Below are positions 23,033-32,995 of a stretch of 60,241 nt of DNA, piece after piece. The stretch covers positions 1 through 60,241 of the forward strand of contig CAILAZ010000117.1 in NCBI GenBank assembly GCA_903832295.1, given 5' to 3'. The translations under genes were made by a program, and so were the position numbers. Position 1 is the first letter of the stretch; each line of letters begins with the position of its first letter. The notes beneath the pieces were generated by a model. That model ran no database searches. It saw nothing but the letters and a program-made list of their open reading frames with translations, and was not told the origin of the DNA. The stretch is from an uncultured Acidobacteriota bacterium (GTDB lineage: Bacteria; Acidobacteriota; Terriglobia; Terriglobales; Acidobacteriaceae).

Positions 23033-24889
23033 ATGCGCCGACTGATTCGACTGATGTGGTACGTCCGGCCCTATTGGCCGCAGTTAATCGTCAGTGTACT
23101 TTTGTTTGCCCTCGTGGGGCTGCTGGAAGCATTTCGTGTTGCGCTGGTTCGTCCCATACTCGACCGGGTGTGGACGCCGGAGATGCCGGGCCGGTCCATG
23201 GCGCTGGTTACGATTCCTGGAAGTGGGCAGACGATTTACCTGGAACGTATTGTCCCCAGCCACTTTCACAATCCCTGGACCGTGGTTGCCTTCGCACTGG
23301 TCGCTTCGGTTTTCTTAAAGGGCATCTTCGATTACTTCGGTACCTACCTCGTGAACTACGCTGGCTTTGGCTTGGTCACCGATCTGCGCAATGAGATCTA
23401 TGGCAGCGTGCTGCGGCGGTCTGCGGCGTTCTTTCAGAAGCACCCAACCGGTACCCTGGTGTCGGCGATCATCAATGACATTGACAAGGTGCAGTTTGCG
23501 ATGTCGAGCGTGCTGGCAGAGTTTCTGCAGCAGTTCTTTACCTTCCTTTTCCTGATCGCCCTCGTGATCTCGGTAGGTGGAAAGCTGGCATGGATTCTGC
23601 TCCTCTTTGTTCCGGTCATCATCTTTAGTTCGCGCAAGATCGGACGCCAGGTGCGCAGCACCACCCGCCGTGGCCAGGATAAACTTGCCGAAATTCAGAA
23701 CATCCTGCATGAGACCATCACCGGAAATCGCATTGTCAAAGCCTTCAGCATGGAACTGTGGGAGACGATGCGCTTCAAAGCCGCGGCCAAGCGGTTGTTC
23801 TCTGCAAACATGCGCTCGGTGATCGCGCTTGCCCTCAGCTCTCCGCTGATGGATTTGCTGGGAGCGGTGGCAATCGCCCTGCTCCTCAAACTCGGGCGAG
23901 ACGCCATCAATCACGGCACAATGAGCATGGGCGGATTCGTGGTATTCATCACGGCCACCATGATGGTCTATCAACCGGTGCGCAAGTTCGCGTCGTTCTA
24001 CAACAATTTCCAGCAGGCCCTCGGAGCCTCCGAATCAGTATTTAAATTCATGGACGCGAAGGACGAGGTGCGGGAGAAGACGATTCCCCGCAAGCTGCCC
24101 GCATTCCATGGCTCTATCAGATTTGAGAATGTGCATTTTGCCTACAACGACGGGGACGATTCGCGCGAGGTGCTGAAGGGCATCAATCTGGAAGTCAAGG
24201 CCGGCGAACTGCTGGCAATTGTGGGAGGCAGCGGCGCCGGCAAGTCCACCATGGTGCACCTCATCCCGCGCTTCTTTGACGTGACCGGGGGACGCATCCT
24301 GATCGACGGCCTGGACATCCGCGACCTCTCGCTCTCCTCCCTGCGCGGACAGATCGGCATCGTCGCGCAGGAGACTATGCTCTTCAATGACACGGTGCGC
24401 AACAACATCGCCTATGGCCAGCCCAGCGTCTCGCAGCAGGAAGTAGAGCGCGCCGCCAGCGCTGCCCTTGCTCATGATTTCATCATGCGAATGCCCGAGG
24501 GCTACGAGACGGTCATCGGCGAGCGCGGCTTCCGTCTCTCCGGCGGCGAACGCCAGCGCCTCAGCATCGCCCGCGCCTTGCTCAAGAACGCGCCAGTGCT
24601 GATTCTTGATGAAGCAACCTCAGCCCTCGACTCGGAAAGCGAAGCGCTGGTGCAGACCGCATTGCAGAACCTGATGACCGGACGCACCGTGTTTGTCATC
24701 GCTCATCGCCTTTCCACCGTGCGCCGCGCGGACCGCATCATTGTGCTGGAGAATGGCACCATCGCCGACGAAGGGCCGCATGACGATCTGCTCACGCGCC
24801 TGGGGACCTATCGTCGCCTGTACGACCTGCAGTTTGTAGATATCGACGCGCCCCGCCAGGGTGCTCCCGTGGAAGGAGGCGGAGAGTAG
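23033..24889 (+). CDS. ABC exporter, MsbA-like (fused membrane and ATPase domains)
   Basis: A 618-residue half-transporter. Six membrane segments occupy about residues 15-320, and the nucleotide-binding domain about 360-600. Walker A is GGSGAGKST, the signature LSGGERQRLSIARALL, and Walker B is VLILDEATSALD; the switch His is in VIAHRLSTV. An extra extracytoplasmic stretch (about residues 45-80) follows the first segment. This architecture fits MsbA-type lipid A flippases and multidrug exporters; an LPS role is plausible given the lpt genes close by but is not shown. First gene of a seven-gene run to priA. Confidence 0.88.
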   Translation: MRRLIRLMWYVRPYWPQLIVSVLLFALVGLLEAFRVALVRPILDRVWTPEMPGRSMALVTIPGSGQTIYLERIVPSHFHNPWTVVAFALVASVFLKGIFDYFGTYLVNYAGFGLVTDLRNEIYGSVLRRSAAFFQKHPTGTLVSAIINDIDKVQFAMSSVLAEFLQQFFTFLFLIALVISVGGKLAWILLLFVPVIIFSSRKIGRQVRSTTRRGQDKLAEIQNILHETITGNRIVKAFSMELWETMRFKAAAKRLFSANMRSVIALALSSPLMDLLGAVAIALLLKLGRDAINHGTMSMGGFVVFITATMMVYQPVRKFASFYNNFQQALGASESVFKFMDAKDEVREKTIPRKLPAFHGSIRFENVHFAYNDGDDSREVLKGINLEVKAGELLAIVGGSGAGKSTMVHLIPRFFDVTGGRILIDGLDIRDLSLSSLRGQIGIVAQETMLFNDTVRNNIAYGQPSVSQQEVERAASAALAHDFIMRMPEGYETVIGERGFRLSGGERQRLSIARALLKNAPVLILDEATSALDSESEALVQTALQNLMTGRTVFVIAHRLSTVRRADRIIVLENGTIADEGPHDDLLTRLGTYRRLYDLQFVDIDAPRQGAPVEGGGE

Positions 24890-24891
24890 CC

Positions 24892-25779
24892 ATGTCTATC
24901 CGCTCCATGACCGGCTTTGCCCAGATCAAGGGACAGCACGGAAGAACCGCATACACCTTCGCCGCCAAGTCGGTGAACCATCGTTTCCTCGATCTTCACC
25001 TCCGGTTGCCCGGACGCTCCGAGCTTTTCGAGCAGCAGTTACGCAAGCTGTTCAAGGAGAAGATGCACCGTGGCCACGTGGAACTCACGCTCACTCTGGA
25101 ATACGCCGGAGCCTCCGGCATCAGTGTCAACCGCGAACTGGTCACCGGCTACGTCAAGGCATTCCGCGAACTGTCAGACGAACTGGATCTCCATGGTGAA
25201 CTCGATCTCAACGCCGTCTTTCGCATCAACGGGGTGCTCTCCGCATCCAGCGAAATGCCCGAAGAGGCCGAACTGCAAGCCACCCTGCATGCCGCCGCCG
25301 CCGAACTGATCGATCAGCTCAACGCCAATCGCCGTCTGGAGGGTGACCACACCCGCGTCGAACTCGAATCCCGCATGGACCAACTCGAACGCAACACCGC
25401 CCAGGTGGAAACCCTGCGTGGAGCCGTCTTGCAAGCCCATCTGGAGCGCATACGCGCGCGCATGGCCGAGTTGCTCGAGGGGCAAGCCGATCCCGACCGC
25501 ATCCTGCAAGAGGCAGCCATGCTCGCCGAACGCAGCGACGTGCAGGAGGAGATCGTCCGCCTGTTGACGCACATCAAGCACTTCCGCGGCTTGCTTCAAG
25601 AGGGCGAGGATGTCGGCAAGAAACTCGACTTCCTGCTGCAGGAGATGAACCGCGAAGCCAACACCATGCTCTCCAAAACCACCGGCCTGGCGGGAGACGC
25701 CACGCGAATCACCGAGCTTGGCCTGGCACTGAAGAGCGATATTGAAAAATCACGGGAACAGGTGCAAAACGTCGAATGA
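24892..25779 (+). CDS. yicC: YicC family endoribonuclease-like protein
   Basis: A 295-residue YicC/YloC protein. The N-terminus IRSMTGFAQIKGQ is the family signature. The middle region has TLEYAGASGISVNRELV, and the C-terminus (DUF1732) has EGEDVGKKLDFLLQEMNREA then TMLSKTTGLAGDATRI. E. coli YicC is reported as an endoribonuclease acting on small RNAs. It starts 2 bp after the ABC gene stop and overlaps gmk by 4 bp. The yicC-gmk-rpoZ order is widely conserved. Confidence 0.92.
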   Translation: MSIRSMTGFAQIKGQHGRTAYTFAAKSVNHRFLDLHLRLPGRSELFEQQLRKLFKEKMHRGHVELTLTLEYAGASGISVNRELVTGYVKAFRELSDELDLHGELDLNAVFRINGVLSASSEMPEEAELQATLHAAAAELIDQLNANRRLEGDHTRVELESRMDQLERNTAQVETLRGAVLQAHLERIRARMAELLEGQADPDRILQEAAMLAERSDVQEEIVRLLTHIKHFRGLLQEGEDVGKKLDFLLQEMNREANTMLSKTTGLAGDATRITELGLALKSDIEKSREQVQNVE

Positions 25780-26471
25780 CTCAGGTATTCATTATCTCAG
25801 CCCCGTCGGGCAGCGGAAAATCAACGCTGGTCAATGCGATCAAGAGCCTGGTGGATCGCCTGGAGTTCTCCGTCTCCTATACCACCCGGTCTCCGCGCGG
25901 CAGCGAAGAAGACGGCCGTGAGTACTACTACACCAGCCGCGAAGTCTTCGAGCGCATGATTGCCAAAGGTGAGTTTCTTGAGCACGCCAACGTCTTTGGA
26001 AACTACTACGGCACGGCTAAGAAATTCCTCGATGACGCCATTGTGCGCGGCCATGACCTGTTGCTGGATATCGACGTCCAGGGCGCCTCGCAACTCCAGG
26101 TCAGCCTGCCAGACGCTGTCAGTATCTTCATCCTCCCGCCAAACAAGCAGGAACTAGAGAACCGATTGCGCCGGCGAAGTTCCGCCGAACGCATGACCGA
26201 CGAAGCCGTGATCCAGCGCCGTCTGGAAACCGCCACCCGGGAGATTGAAAAATACGAGGAATACGACTACATTCTGGTGAACGACCAACTGGGAGATTCC
26301 ATCGACTCGTTGAAGGCAATTATCCTCACCGAGCGTTTGAAAGCAGCAGGTCGCTACCCGACGCGGGCCGACGAGCATATGCTCGCAGAACTTGCGCGGA
26401 GTCGTCGGCTGGAGAACGTCAAACCAAGCCTGGGCCCAATTCTGGATAGCTTTCGAAAGACTACCGTGTAA
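25776..26471 (+). CDS. gmk: Guanylate kinase
   Basis: A 231-residue GMP kinase with P-loop SAPSGSGKSTL (about residue 8), the GMP-binding part YTTRSPRGSEEDGREYYY, and LLLDIDVQGASQL. It phosphorylates GMP to GDP for nucleotide and ppGpp pools. The C-terminal part is about 25 residues longer than E. coli Gmk and basic. Its ATG overlaps the yicC stop by 4 bp. Confidence 0.95.
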   Translation: MTQVFIISAPSGSGKSTLVNAIKSLVDRLEFSVSYTTRSPRGSEEDGREYYYTSREVFERMIAKGEFLEHANVFGNYYGTAKKFLDDAIVRGHDLLLDIDVQGASQLQVSLPDAVSIFILPPNKQELENRLRRRSSAERMTDEAVIQRRLETATREIEKYEEYDYILVNDQLGDSIDSLKAIILTERLKAAGRYPTRADEHMLAELARSRRLENVKPSLGPILDSFRKTTV

Positions 26472-26488
26472 TTCACAGGGGGCACAAA

Positions 26489-26698
26489 GTGGATCTCTAC
26501 AGCGGATTCGACAGCAATTACCGATATATCCTGGTGGCGGCACGCCGCGCCCGCCAGTTGCAGTCCGGCGCCAGCCCGCTCATCGCGACGGATTCCACCA
26601 AGCCATGCCGCATTGCAGCGCTGGAACTCATGGCTGATAAAGTCAAGTGGGAAACCACGCCTTTGGTGGCAGACGCGCTTCCCGAGAGCGACGCATAG
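26489..26698 (+). CDS. rpoZ: RNA polymerase omega subunit
   Basis: A 69-residue omega subunit with GTG start. The conserved SNYRYILVAARRARQLQSG and STKPCRIAALELMADK regions are both present. Omega helps assemble RNA polymerase. It follows gmk by 17 bp, as in most bacteria. An AGGGGGC precedes the start. Confidence 0.92.
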   Translation: MDLYSGFDSNYRYILVAARRARQLQSGASPLIATDSTKPCRIAALELMADKVKWETTPLVADALPESDA

Positions 26699-26798
26699 TT
26701 CACCCGCGAGCCGAAATTGGCAGAACAATTGCGCCGGAAGCGTCTGGCGCAATCGTTCGTGCGATTGGCCGCATCGAATCCTACGGAAGACCGGCTTT

Positions 26799-28019
26799 AT
26801 GAGAATCGCACTGGGAGTTACGGGCGGAATCGCCGCATACAAGGCAGCTGAGATCGCGCGTCGCTTGCAGGATCGTGGCGTCCGCGTGCAGGTCGTCATG
26901 ACCGCCTCCGCGCAGGAGTTCGTCCGCCCCCTGACGTTTGCCGCGCTTACCGGCGAAAAAGTGATCACCGAAATGTTCTCGCAGCGCGACTCCAACTCCA
27001 CCCTTGACTCTTCGGTGGAGCACATCGGCGTGGCCCAGTCCATTGATGCGCTGCTCGTCGCCCCGGCCACCGCTGCTACCCTCGCGCGCTTTGCCCAGGG
27101 CCTTTCGGAGGATTTCCTTTCCACTCTCTACCTCGCCACCACTGCGCCCGTTGTCGTTGCTCCTGCGATGAACGTCAACATGTGGCGGCATCCGGCGACA
27201 CAGTCTAACCTCCAGTTGCTGCGCCAGCGAGGCGTTACCATCGTCGAACCGGAGGAAGGCTACCTGGCCTGCGGCATGACCGGCGAAGGCCGTCTTGCCG
27301 GTACCGAGACCATCGTCGAGGCCCTTCTCGCGCGCCTCGCGCAATCCCGGGACCTCAAAGGCGAGCACATTCTGATCTCCGCCGGACCGACCTATGAACC
27401 GATCGATCCCGTGCGCTTTCTTGGTAATCGCTCCAGCGGAAAGATGGGCTACGCTGTTGCAGAAGCCGCCCTGCGTCGCGGCGCTCTTGTCACCCTCGTC
27501 AGCGGTCCAACCACACTCACACCTCCACCGGTGGAAGAGTTCGTCCAGGTCGAGACCAGCGCCCAGATGCGGCAGGCCCTTCTCGCGCGTTTTGGACACG
27601 CCAGCATTACCATCATGACTGCCGCTGTCTCTGACTTCGCACCCGCTAATCCTGCCGCGCAGAAGATCAAGCGCGAAGGCGCACTGCATCTTGAGCTCCA
27701 GCCCACTGCGGATATCCTCGCCGAACTCGGCTCCGCTCGCGCCCCCGGGCAATTGCTCATCGGCTTTGCTGCCGAGACGCAAAACCTGGAGGAGAACGCG
27801 CGCCGCAAACTTGAGCGCAAGCATCTCGATGCCATTGTCCTCAACGACGTCTCCCGGCCCGGCATCGGCTTCGGCTCTGAGCGTAACGCCGGCGAGATCA
27901 TCACTGCCACCGAATCCATCTCCATTCCCGAGATGACCAAGCAGGAGATGGCCGGCCGCATTCTCGACGCAATCGTCAAATTGCGCGCCGCCCAACTGAC
28001 TCCAAAGGTGACCGCATAA
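26799..28019 (+). CDS. coaBC: Bifunctional phosphopantothenoylcysteine decarboxylase/synthase
   Basis: A 406-residue CoaBC. I chose ATG 26799 (MRIALGVTGGIAAYKAAEIA), not the longer frame that overlaps rpoZ. The N-terminal CoaC flavoprotein has VEHIGVAQ with the catalytic His, APAMNVNMW and a Cys in YLACGMTGEGRL. The C-terminal CoaB has SAGPTYEPIDPVRFLGNRSS and AAVSDFAP. It makes 4'-phosphopantetheine for coenzyme A. It precedes the UDG gene by 2 bp. Confidence 0.95.
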   Translation: MRIALGVTGGIAAYKAAEIARRLQDRGVRVQVVMTASAQEFVRPLTFAALTGEKVITEMFSQRDSNSTLDSSVEHIGVAQSIDALLVAPATAATLARFAQGLSEDFLSTLYLATTAPVVVAPAMNVNMWRHPATQSNLQLLRQRGVTIVEPEEGYLACGMTGEGRLAGTETIVEALLARLAQSRDLKGEHILISAGPTYEPIDPVRFLGNRSSGKMGYAVAEAALRRGALVTLVSGPTTLTPPPVEEFVQVETSAQMRQALLARFGHASITIMTAAVSDFAPANPAAQKIKREGALHLELQPTADILAELGSARAPGQLLIGFAAETQNLEENARRKLERKHLDAIVLNDVSRPGIGFGSERNAGEIITATESISIPEMTKQEMAGRILDAIVKLRAAQLTPKVTA

Positions 28020-28021
28020 GC

Positions 28022-28873
28022 ATGGCAAAAGTTCTGGATGAGCAAAGCCGGAAAGCGGTTGCGGATACGATTCGCTATTACCGCGATCTCGGCATCTACG
28101 ATCTTTACCGGTGCGAAGTGCCTGAGGGCATGACCTTCGGCACCACCATCGAGCGTGAAGAACTTGCGGTCATCACGGACCTCCCCACACCCCTGGTCGC
28201 TGCGCCTGAGCCCGCCGTTGATCCCGCACAACTTGCCGCCATCCTCGCAGACAAACCCGCCTCACTGCGCGTGATTCGCGAAGATCTCGGCGACTGCACC
28301 CGTTGCAAGCTCAGTCAGCAACGCACCAACATCGTCTTCGGTGTGGGAGATCCCCACGCCCGCATCATGTTCGTAGGAGAAGGCCCCGGCGCCGATGAAG
28401 ACGCTCAAGGTGAGCCCTTCGTCGGACGCGCCGGACAGTTGCTCAACAACATGATCAACGCCATGGGAATCCGCCGCGAAGACGTTTACATCGGCAACGT
28501 CGTGAAGTGCCGCCCTCCGCAGAACCGCACTCCCGAGCGCGATGAATGCGACGTTTGCGGCCCGTTCCTCATGCGCCAGATCTCCGTGGTGCGCCCCGAG
28601 ATTATCGTTGCCCTCGGCGCAACCGCAGCAAAGTTCCTCCTCGGCGCAGTCGATTCCATGGCTAACCTCCGCGGACACATCTACGACTTCCATCCCATCC
28701 TTCCGCACACAGCTCCGGAGCGCGATCCGGAGTTCAGCACCAAGCTGGTTGTCACCTACCATCCTGCCTACCTGCTGCGCGATCCGCGCCAGAAAAAGGA
28801 GACATGGCTCGACCTCCAGATGGTGATGAAGTACCTGGGCATGTCCCTGCCCAAGCGCAACCCCGAGGCTTGA
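28022..28873 (+). CDS. Uracil-DNA glycosylase, type 4 (4Fe-4S)
   Basis: A 283-residue protein. A variable N-terminal region of about 85 residues precedes the glycosylase domain. Catalytic-loop motif GEGPGADEDAQGEPFVG (about residue 120), NVVKCRPPQNRTP and the C-terminal TYHPAYLLR are all present. Four Cys suitable for the cluster are seen (CTRCKL, KCRPP, a later CDVC). It removes uracil from DNA. The stop overlaps the priA ATG in TGATG, so the two are coupled. Confidence 0.88.
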   Translation: MAKVLDEQSRKAVADTIRYYRDLGIYDLYRCEVPEGMTFGTTIEREELAVITDLPTPLVAAPEPAVDPAQLAAILADKPASLRVIREDLGDCTRCKLSQQRTNIVFGVGDPHARIMFVGEGPGADEDAQGEPFVGRAGQLLNNMINAMGIRREDVYIGNVVKCRPPQNRTPERDECDVCGPFLMRQISVVRPEIIVALGATAAKFLLGAVDSMANLRGHIYDFHPILPHTAPERDPEFSTKLVVTYHPAYLLRDPRQKKETWLDLQMVMKYLGMSLPKRNPEA

Positions 28874-31374
28874 TGCCCGCCGAATCCGGCACGCAAGCGT
28901 CGCTCCTGCCTGAGACTCAGGCTGTCTATTGCGATGTCGCATTGCCTGTACCGCTCGACGCGCTCTTCACCTACGACGCTGGAACTCTCGATCCCATTGT
29001 CGGCGGTCGCGTGGTTGTGCCTTTCGGTCGTGGTGCTGAGAAGAAGCTCTCCGGCATCGTCACCCGGGTTCACTCTGAACCACCGGAGACACACAAACTC
29101 AAGCGCGTTCTCCAGGTTCTGGACACCCTGCCCGTGCTCGATGACGACCTCCTCGCTCTTGGCCGTTGGATTGCCCAGTATTACCTCGCTCCCATCGGCG
29201 AAGTCTATCGCACCATGCTCCCCTTGCAGGCCGAGTTCCGGCAGGCGTTTGGCTACCGCATCACCGAACTCGGTGCCGAAGCTCTCTATGACTCCGCCAG
29301 CGAAGGCTCCTCGCGCCGCTCGCAGAAGTCGCCCGAGCACCAGATGAGCGAGTACGCCGTCCTCGACGCTCTTGCCGAGGGAGAGTTGATGCGCGAGGAT
29401 CGCCTTCGCTCTGCCACCGGGGCCAGCCGCGAGGTGCTCCGCACCATGGGGCAGAAGAAATGGATTATCCGCGAAGACCTCTCCGCGGTCCGCGACGCGC
29501 GCCGCGTCGTCAAGTTCGCGTTGCTTCGCAAGCCGACGGAGGAATCCGCTCCGCGCAAGCTCAACGCCGCGCAGCAACAGATCGTCGATCTCCTGCGCGA
29601 AGCCGAAGGCCGTCTGCTGATGAGCGATCTGCGCGAGTCTGGCGCTTCCCCCAGCTCCATCAAAACTCTAATCAAGCACGATGTTATCGAGATCGTGGAA
29701 GAGGCCGCCGCGCAGCCCGTTCCGCACATGAAGCCGCGCACCACCCTCGAGTTCCTCTTCAATCCCGCGCAGAAGCAGGCGCTGCAGGAGGTCCGCACCA
29801 GCGTGGAGGAGCGCCGCTTCCAGGTTGCTCTCCTGCACGGCATCACCGGTTCTGGGAAAACAGCCGTCTATCTCGCGGCCATGCAGTCTGTGCTCGCCGC
29901 CGGTCGAGGCTCCATTCTGCTGGTGCCTGAAATCGGCCTCACCCCCGGAGTTGCCGCCGACCTCTACAGCATCTTCGGTGAAGAGATCGCCATCCTGCAC
30001 TCCTCGCTCAGTGATGCCGAGCGCGCCGAACAGTGGCACCGCATCCGCCGTGGCGAGGCCCGTATCGCCGTGGGCACGCGCTCCGCCATCTTCGCGCCCG
30101 TTCGCGACCTCGCACTCATCATCGTCGATGAGGAGCACGACAACAGCTACAAGCAGGAGGAGACTCCACGCTATCACGGGCGCGATGTTGCCGTGATGCG
30201 TGCCAAGGCCCTCAGCGCCACCGTCGTTCTCGGCTCGGCAACCCCTTCGCTTGAGAGCTTCCACAACGCCAATCGCGGAAAATACGCCCTCATCGAGCTG
30301 CCCGGCCGCGTGCAGGAGCGTCCTCTACCCGAGGTCGAACTGGTGGATATGCGCGAGGAGTTTCAGCAGGTGGGCAAGGAGGCCGTGCTCTCCCGCAAGC
30401 TGATCGAAGAGACTACCTCGCGCCTCGAACGTGGCGAGCAGGCGATGATTCTGCTCAACCGCCGCGGTTATTCGGCCTGGGTCATGTGCCGCTCATGCGG
30501 AGACACCATCCAGTGCCGTGACTGTGCCGTCGCCATGACCTACCACAAGCGCCAGCACCGTTTGCTGTGCCACTACTGCGGCTTTCAGCAGCCCGTGCCC
30601 AAAACCTGTCCCAAGTGCGGCAGTGAGTACGTGCAGTTTCTCGGTACCGGCTCAGAGAAGCTCGAGGACATTCTCCACTCCGCCTTTCCCCGCGCCCGCA
30701 TCGGACGCATGGACCGAGACACCGTGCACGGGCATGACGACTTCGAGCGCATGCTGAGCGAGTTCCAGTCCGGCGACATCGATCTGCTCATCGGCACCCA
30801 GATGATCGCCAAAGGTCACGACGTCCACGGCGTCACCCTCGTCGGCGTCGTCGGAGCTGACACCGCACTCGGCCTGCCTGACTTCCGCGCTGCCGAGCGT
30901 ACCTTCCAGCTTCTTACCCAGGTCGCCGGGCGCGCCGGGCGCGGCGACATGCCTGGCAAAGTTATTCTGCAGACTCATTTTCCAGACCACTACGCCGTGC
31001 AGTTTGCCGCCCATCATGATTACCAGGGATTTGCCGAGAAGGAGCTCCGTTTCCGCGGCTGGATGCACTACCCTCCCTTTGACTCGCTGGCCAACATCGT
31101 CGTCCGCAGTGACAAACAGGAGGAAGCCTATCGCTATGCCGGAGTGCTGGGCCGCTGGTTTGAGCAGGTGCGTCATGAGGGAGTACGCGTCATGGGCCCT
31201 GCGCCCGCGCCAATCATGCGGCTAAAGAAGGACTACCGCTTCCACTTCGTGCTCAAGGCGTCCAGCCGCGAACGCCTCAACTTCGTCCTCCGTGCCATGC
31301 TTGCCACCGCCCAGCAGCAGAAGATTCCGCGCACCAGTATCATCGTGGATGTGGACGCCATGTCGCTTTCCTGA
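28873..31374 (+). CDS. priA: Primosomal protein N' (replication restart helicase)
   Basis: An 833-residue PriA, started at the ATG overlapping the UDG stop; the longer frame reads into the UDG gene. The N-terminal DNA-binding domain (about 1-110) has LPVPLDALFTYDAG. The helicase has Walker A GITGSGKTAVY (about residue 330) and DEEHDNSYKQEE. Eight Cys form two zinc sites (CRSCGDTIQCRDC, CHYCG, CPKCG, about 545-600). It ends with MGPAPAPIMRLK and a C-terminal domain. It reloads the replisome at stalled forks. Confidence 0.93.
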   Translation: MPAESGTQASLLPETQAVYCDVALPVPLDALFTYDAGTLDPIVGGRVVVPFGRGAEKKLSGIVTRVHSEPPETHKLKRVLQVLDTLPVLDDDLLALGRWIAQYYLAPIGEVYRTMLPLQAEFRQAFGYRITELGAEALYDSASEGSSRRSQKSPEHQMSEYAVLDALAEGELMREDRLRSATGASREVLRTMGQKKWIIREDLSAVRDARRVVKFALLRKPTEESAPRKLNAAQQQIVDLLREAEGRLLMSDLRESGASPSSIKTLIKHDVIEIVEEAAAQPVPHMKPRTTLEFLFNPAQKQALQEVRTSVEERRFQVALLHGITGSGKTAVYLAAMQSVLAAGRGSILLVPEIGLTPGVAADLYSIFGEEIAILHSSLSDAERAEQWHRIRRGEARIAVGTRSAIFAPVRDLALIIVDEEHDNSYKQEETPRYHGRDVAVMRAKALSATVVLGSATPSLESFHNANRGKYALIELPGRVQERPLPEVELVDMREEFQQVGKEAVLSRKLIEETTSRLERGEQAMILLNRRGYSAWVMCRSCGDTIQCRDCAVAMTYHKRQHRLLCHYCGFQQPVPKTCPKCGSEYVQFLGTGSEKLEDILHSAFPRARIGRMDRDTVHGHDDFERMLSEFQSGDIDLLIGTQMIAKGHDVHGVTLVGVVGADTALGLPDFRAAERTFQLLTQVAGRAGRGDMPGKVILQTHFPDHYAVQFAAHHDYQGFAEKELRFRGWMHYPPFDSLANIVVRSDKQEEAYRYAGVLGRWFEQVRHEGVRVMGPAPAPIMRLKKDYRFHFVLKASSRERLNFVLRAMLATAQQQKIPRTSIIVDVDAMSLS

Positions 31375-31470
31375 AGACCTGAGGCTGTGCTCGGCCATCT
31401 TCCTGGCCGGATACAGGTGTCTTCCCACTAGCCAAAGCTGCTCCGCCCTTGAGACAATACGAAAACTGAT

Positions 31471-31953
31471 TTGGAGCCGCCCTTGCCATCCAAGCCAAGA
31501 ACCTCTGCCGGAATACGTCCCGCAGCGCCACGTCCCCGCCGTGCCGCCGCCAGTTTTGCGCTCAAGATGGACGTGACGATCCCGGCGCGAGTCGCCGCCA
31601 TCTCCCCTCTGGTTGAGGCCGTGATGACCGCAGTGCGGCGGCAGGCGCAATCCAAGGAACTGGCAATTGAGACCGCCCTGCGCGAAGCGCTTGCGAACGC
31701 CATCAAGCATGGCTGCTCGGGAGACCCCACCAAGTTCGTGCAATGTTCCGTGGTTTTCGAGGATGACAATAGCGTGCTGATCGTCGTTCGCGATCCCGGT
31801 CCGGGCTTCAGTCCCAAGTCTCTGCCTGACCCCACAGCAGGCGAGCACTTGTATGAAAATCACGGCCGCGGAATCTTCCTCATCAATCACCTGATGGATG
31901 AGGTGCATTTCAAGCGCGGCGGTGCTGAAATCCGCATGCGCAGCCGCTGCTAG
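31471..31953 (+). CDS. RsbW-like ATP-binding protein (anti-sigma or sensor kinase module)
   Basis: A 160-residue GHKL ATPase. N box is ALREALANAIKHGC, G1 box is VRDPGPGF, and G2 box is NHGRGIFLINHLMDEV. The N-terminal about 30 residues are Pro/Arg-rich and probably not conserved; an ATG at codon 33 (MDVTIPARV) may be the true start. Such proteins are serine kinases that hold anti-anti-sigma factors or sigma factors. No partner gene lies beside it. Confidence 0.82.
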   Translation: MEPPLPSKPRTSAGIRPAAPRPRRAAASFALKMDVTIPARVAAISPLVEAVMTAVRRQAQSKELAIETALREALANAIKHGCSGDPTKFVQCSVVFEDDNSVLIVVRDPGPGFSPKSLPDPTAGEHLYENHGRGIFLINHLMDEVHFKRGGAEIRMRSRC

Positions 31954-31959
31954 TTTCGC

Positions 31960-32970
31960 TTATTCGTTCGGATGCTTGATCTTGTGAACCACCTGCGGGA
32001 AGGTCTCATTCTGCACGGGCGCGGGCATGAAGGTAAGTACCAGCATCGCCACCGCCATCAGCGCCAGCAATCTCCGTTTGCGTCCAACTGAGGGCCATGC
32101 AGGCACTCCCGGCTGCTGCAATCCGCTCAGCGCCAGCAGAATCGCCCAGATCATCCACCCCGCCCAGAAGAACCACGCCATCACCACCAGCGACGCAACC
32201 ATCGCCCAGGAAAGGAACCGATGCACATTCGGTGCGACGGCAAACACAAGATGCCCGCCATCCAGTTGTCCTCCGGGCAGCAAATTCAGCGAAGTTGCCA
32301 GCATCCCCGCCCAGCCAGCAATTGCAATGGGATGCAGGTAGTAATGAGCCAGCCCAGGACCACCATGGTGCAGGAGTGCATGTCCCAGCTGGAAGATCAG
32401 GGGAAATCCGAATTGCAGTTCCGGATCAGGGCTTCCGACAAGTGGGCGTGACATGGCTAACCCGGCCAGCATCGTTGGTACCGCAACCACGAACCCAGCA
32501 ATCGGTCCTGCGATCCCGATGTCAAACAGCGCCGCCCGCGACTCGATGAAACTGCCGATCCGGATGAATGCTCCCAGCGTTCCAATCAGCGTCGGCGCGG
32601 GTATGAAGAATGGCAGCGTTGCGCGCACCCCATAATGCCGGCAGTAGAAATAATGCCCCAACTCGTGTGAGAGCAGAATGCCCATGATCGCCAGTGAGAA
32701 GGGAACCCCCAGCAGCAGCAATTCCGGGCTTTCCCATATCCACTCAACCGGAAACATCGGCACCATGTCATCGCCGCTCGCAAAAGCTTCCAGGTTATGG
32801 TTGAAGTTGTATTGCAGGCGCGATCCCACCAGCACCGTCGTGCAAAAGGTGAGCAGCAGCAGGATCAGCGGAATCGCATAGCGGATTCGGCCTGTTTTTT
32901 CCCGCAGAGATACCTCAACGCTCTCAGGCAGAGAGCCCTCTGGCAATGAGTCAAGAATGGGTTCAGACAT
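31960..32970 (-). CDS. Site-2 protease family membrane metallopeptidase (M50)
   Basis: A 336-residue multi-pass protein. Zinc motif HELGHYFYCRH lies about residue 107 and the second motif LLPGGQLDGGHL about 234, giving His, His and Asp ligands. At least six membrane segments are visible. Such proteins cut transmembrane substrates, often in sigma-factor signalling cascades; the RsbW-like gene next door is suggestive but convergent. The N-terminal cytoplasmic tail is acidic and about 30 residues long. Confidence 0.88.
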   Translation of the reverse strand: MSEPILDSLPEGSLPESVEVSLREKTGRIRYAIPLILLLLTFCTTVLVGSRLQYNFNHNLEAFASGDDMVPMFPVEWIWESPELLLLGVPFSLAIMGILLSHELGHYFYCRHYGVRATLPFFIPAPTLIGTLGAFIRIGSFIESRAALFDIGIAGPIAGFVVAVPTMLAGLAMSRPLVGSPDPELQFGFPLIFQLGHALLHHGGPGLAHYYLHPIAIAGWAGMLATSLNLLPGGQLDGGHLVFAVAPNVHRFLSWAMVASLVVMAWFFWAGWMIWAILLALSGLQQPGVPAWPSVGRKRRLLALMAVAMLVLTFMPAPVQNETFPQVVHKIKHPNE

Positions 32971-32995
32971 CGCGGGGACGCTCGCGGAAACCGGA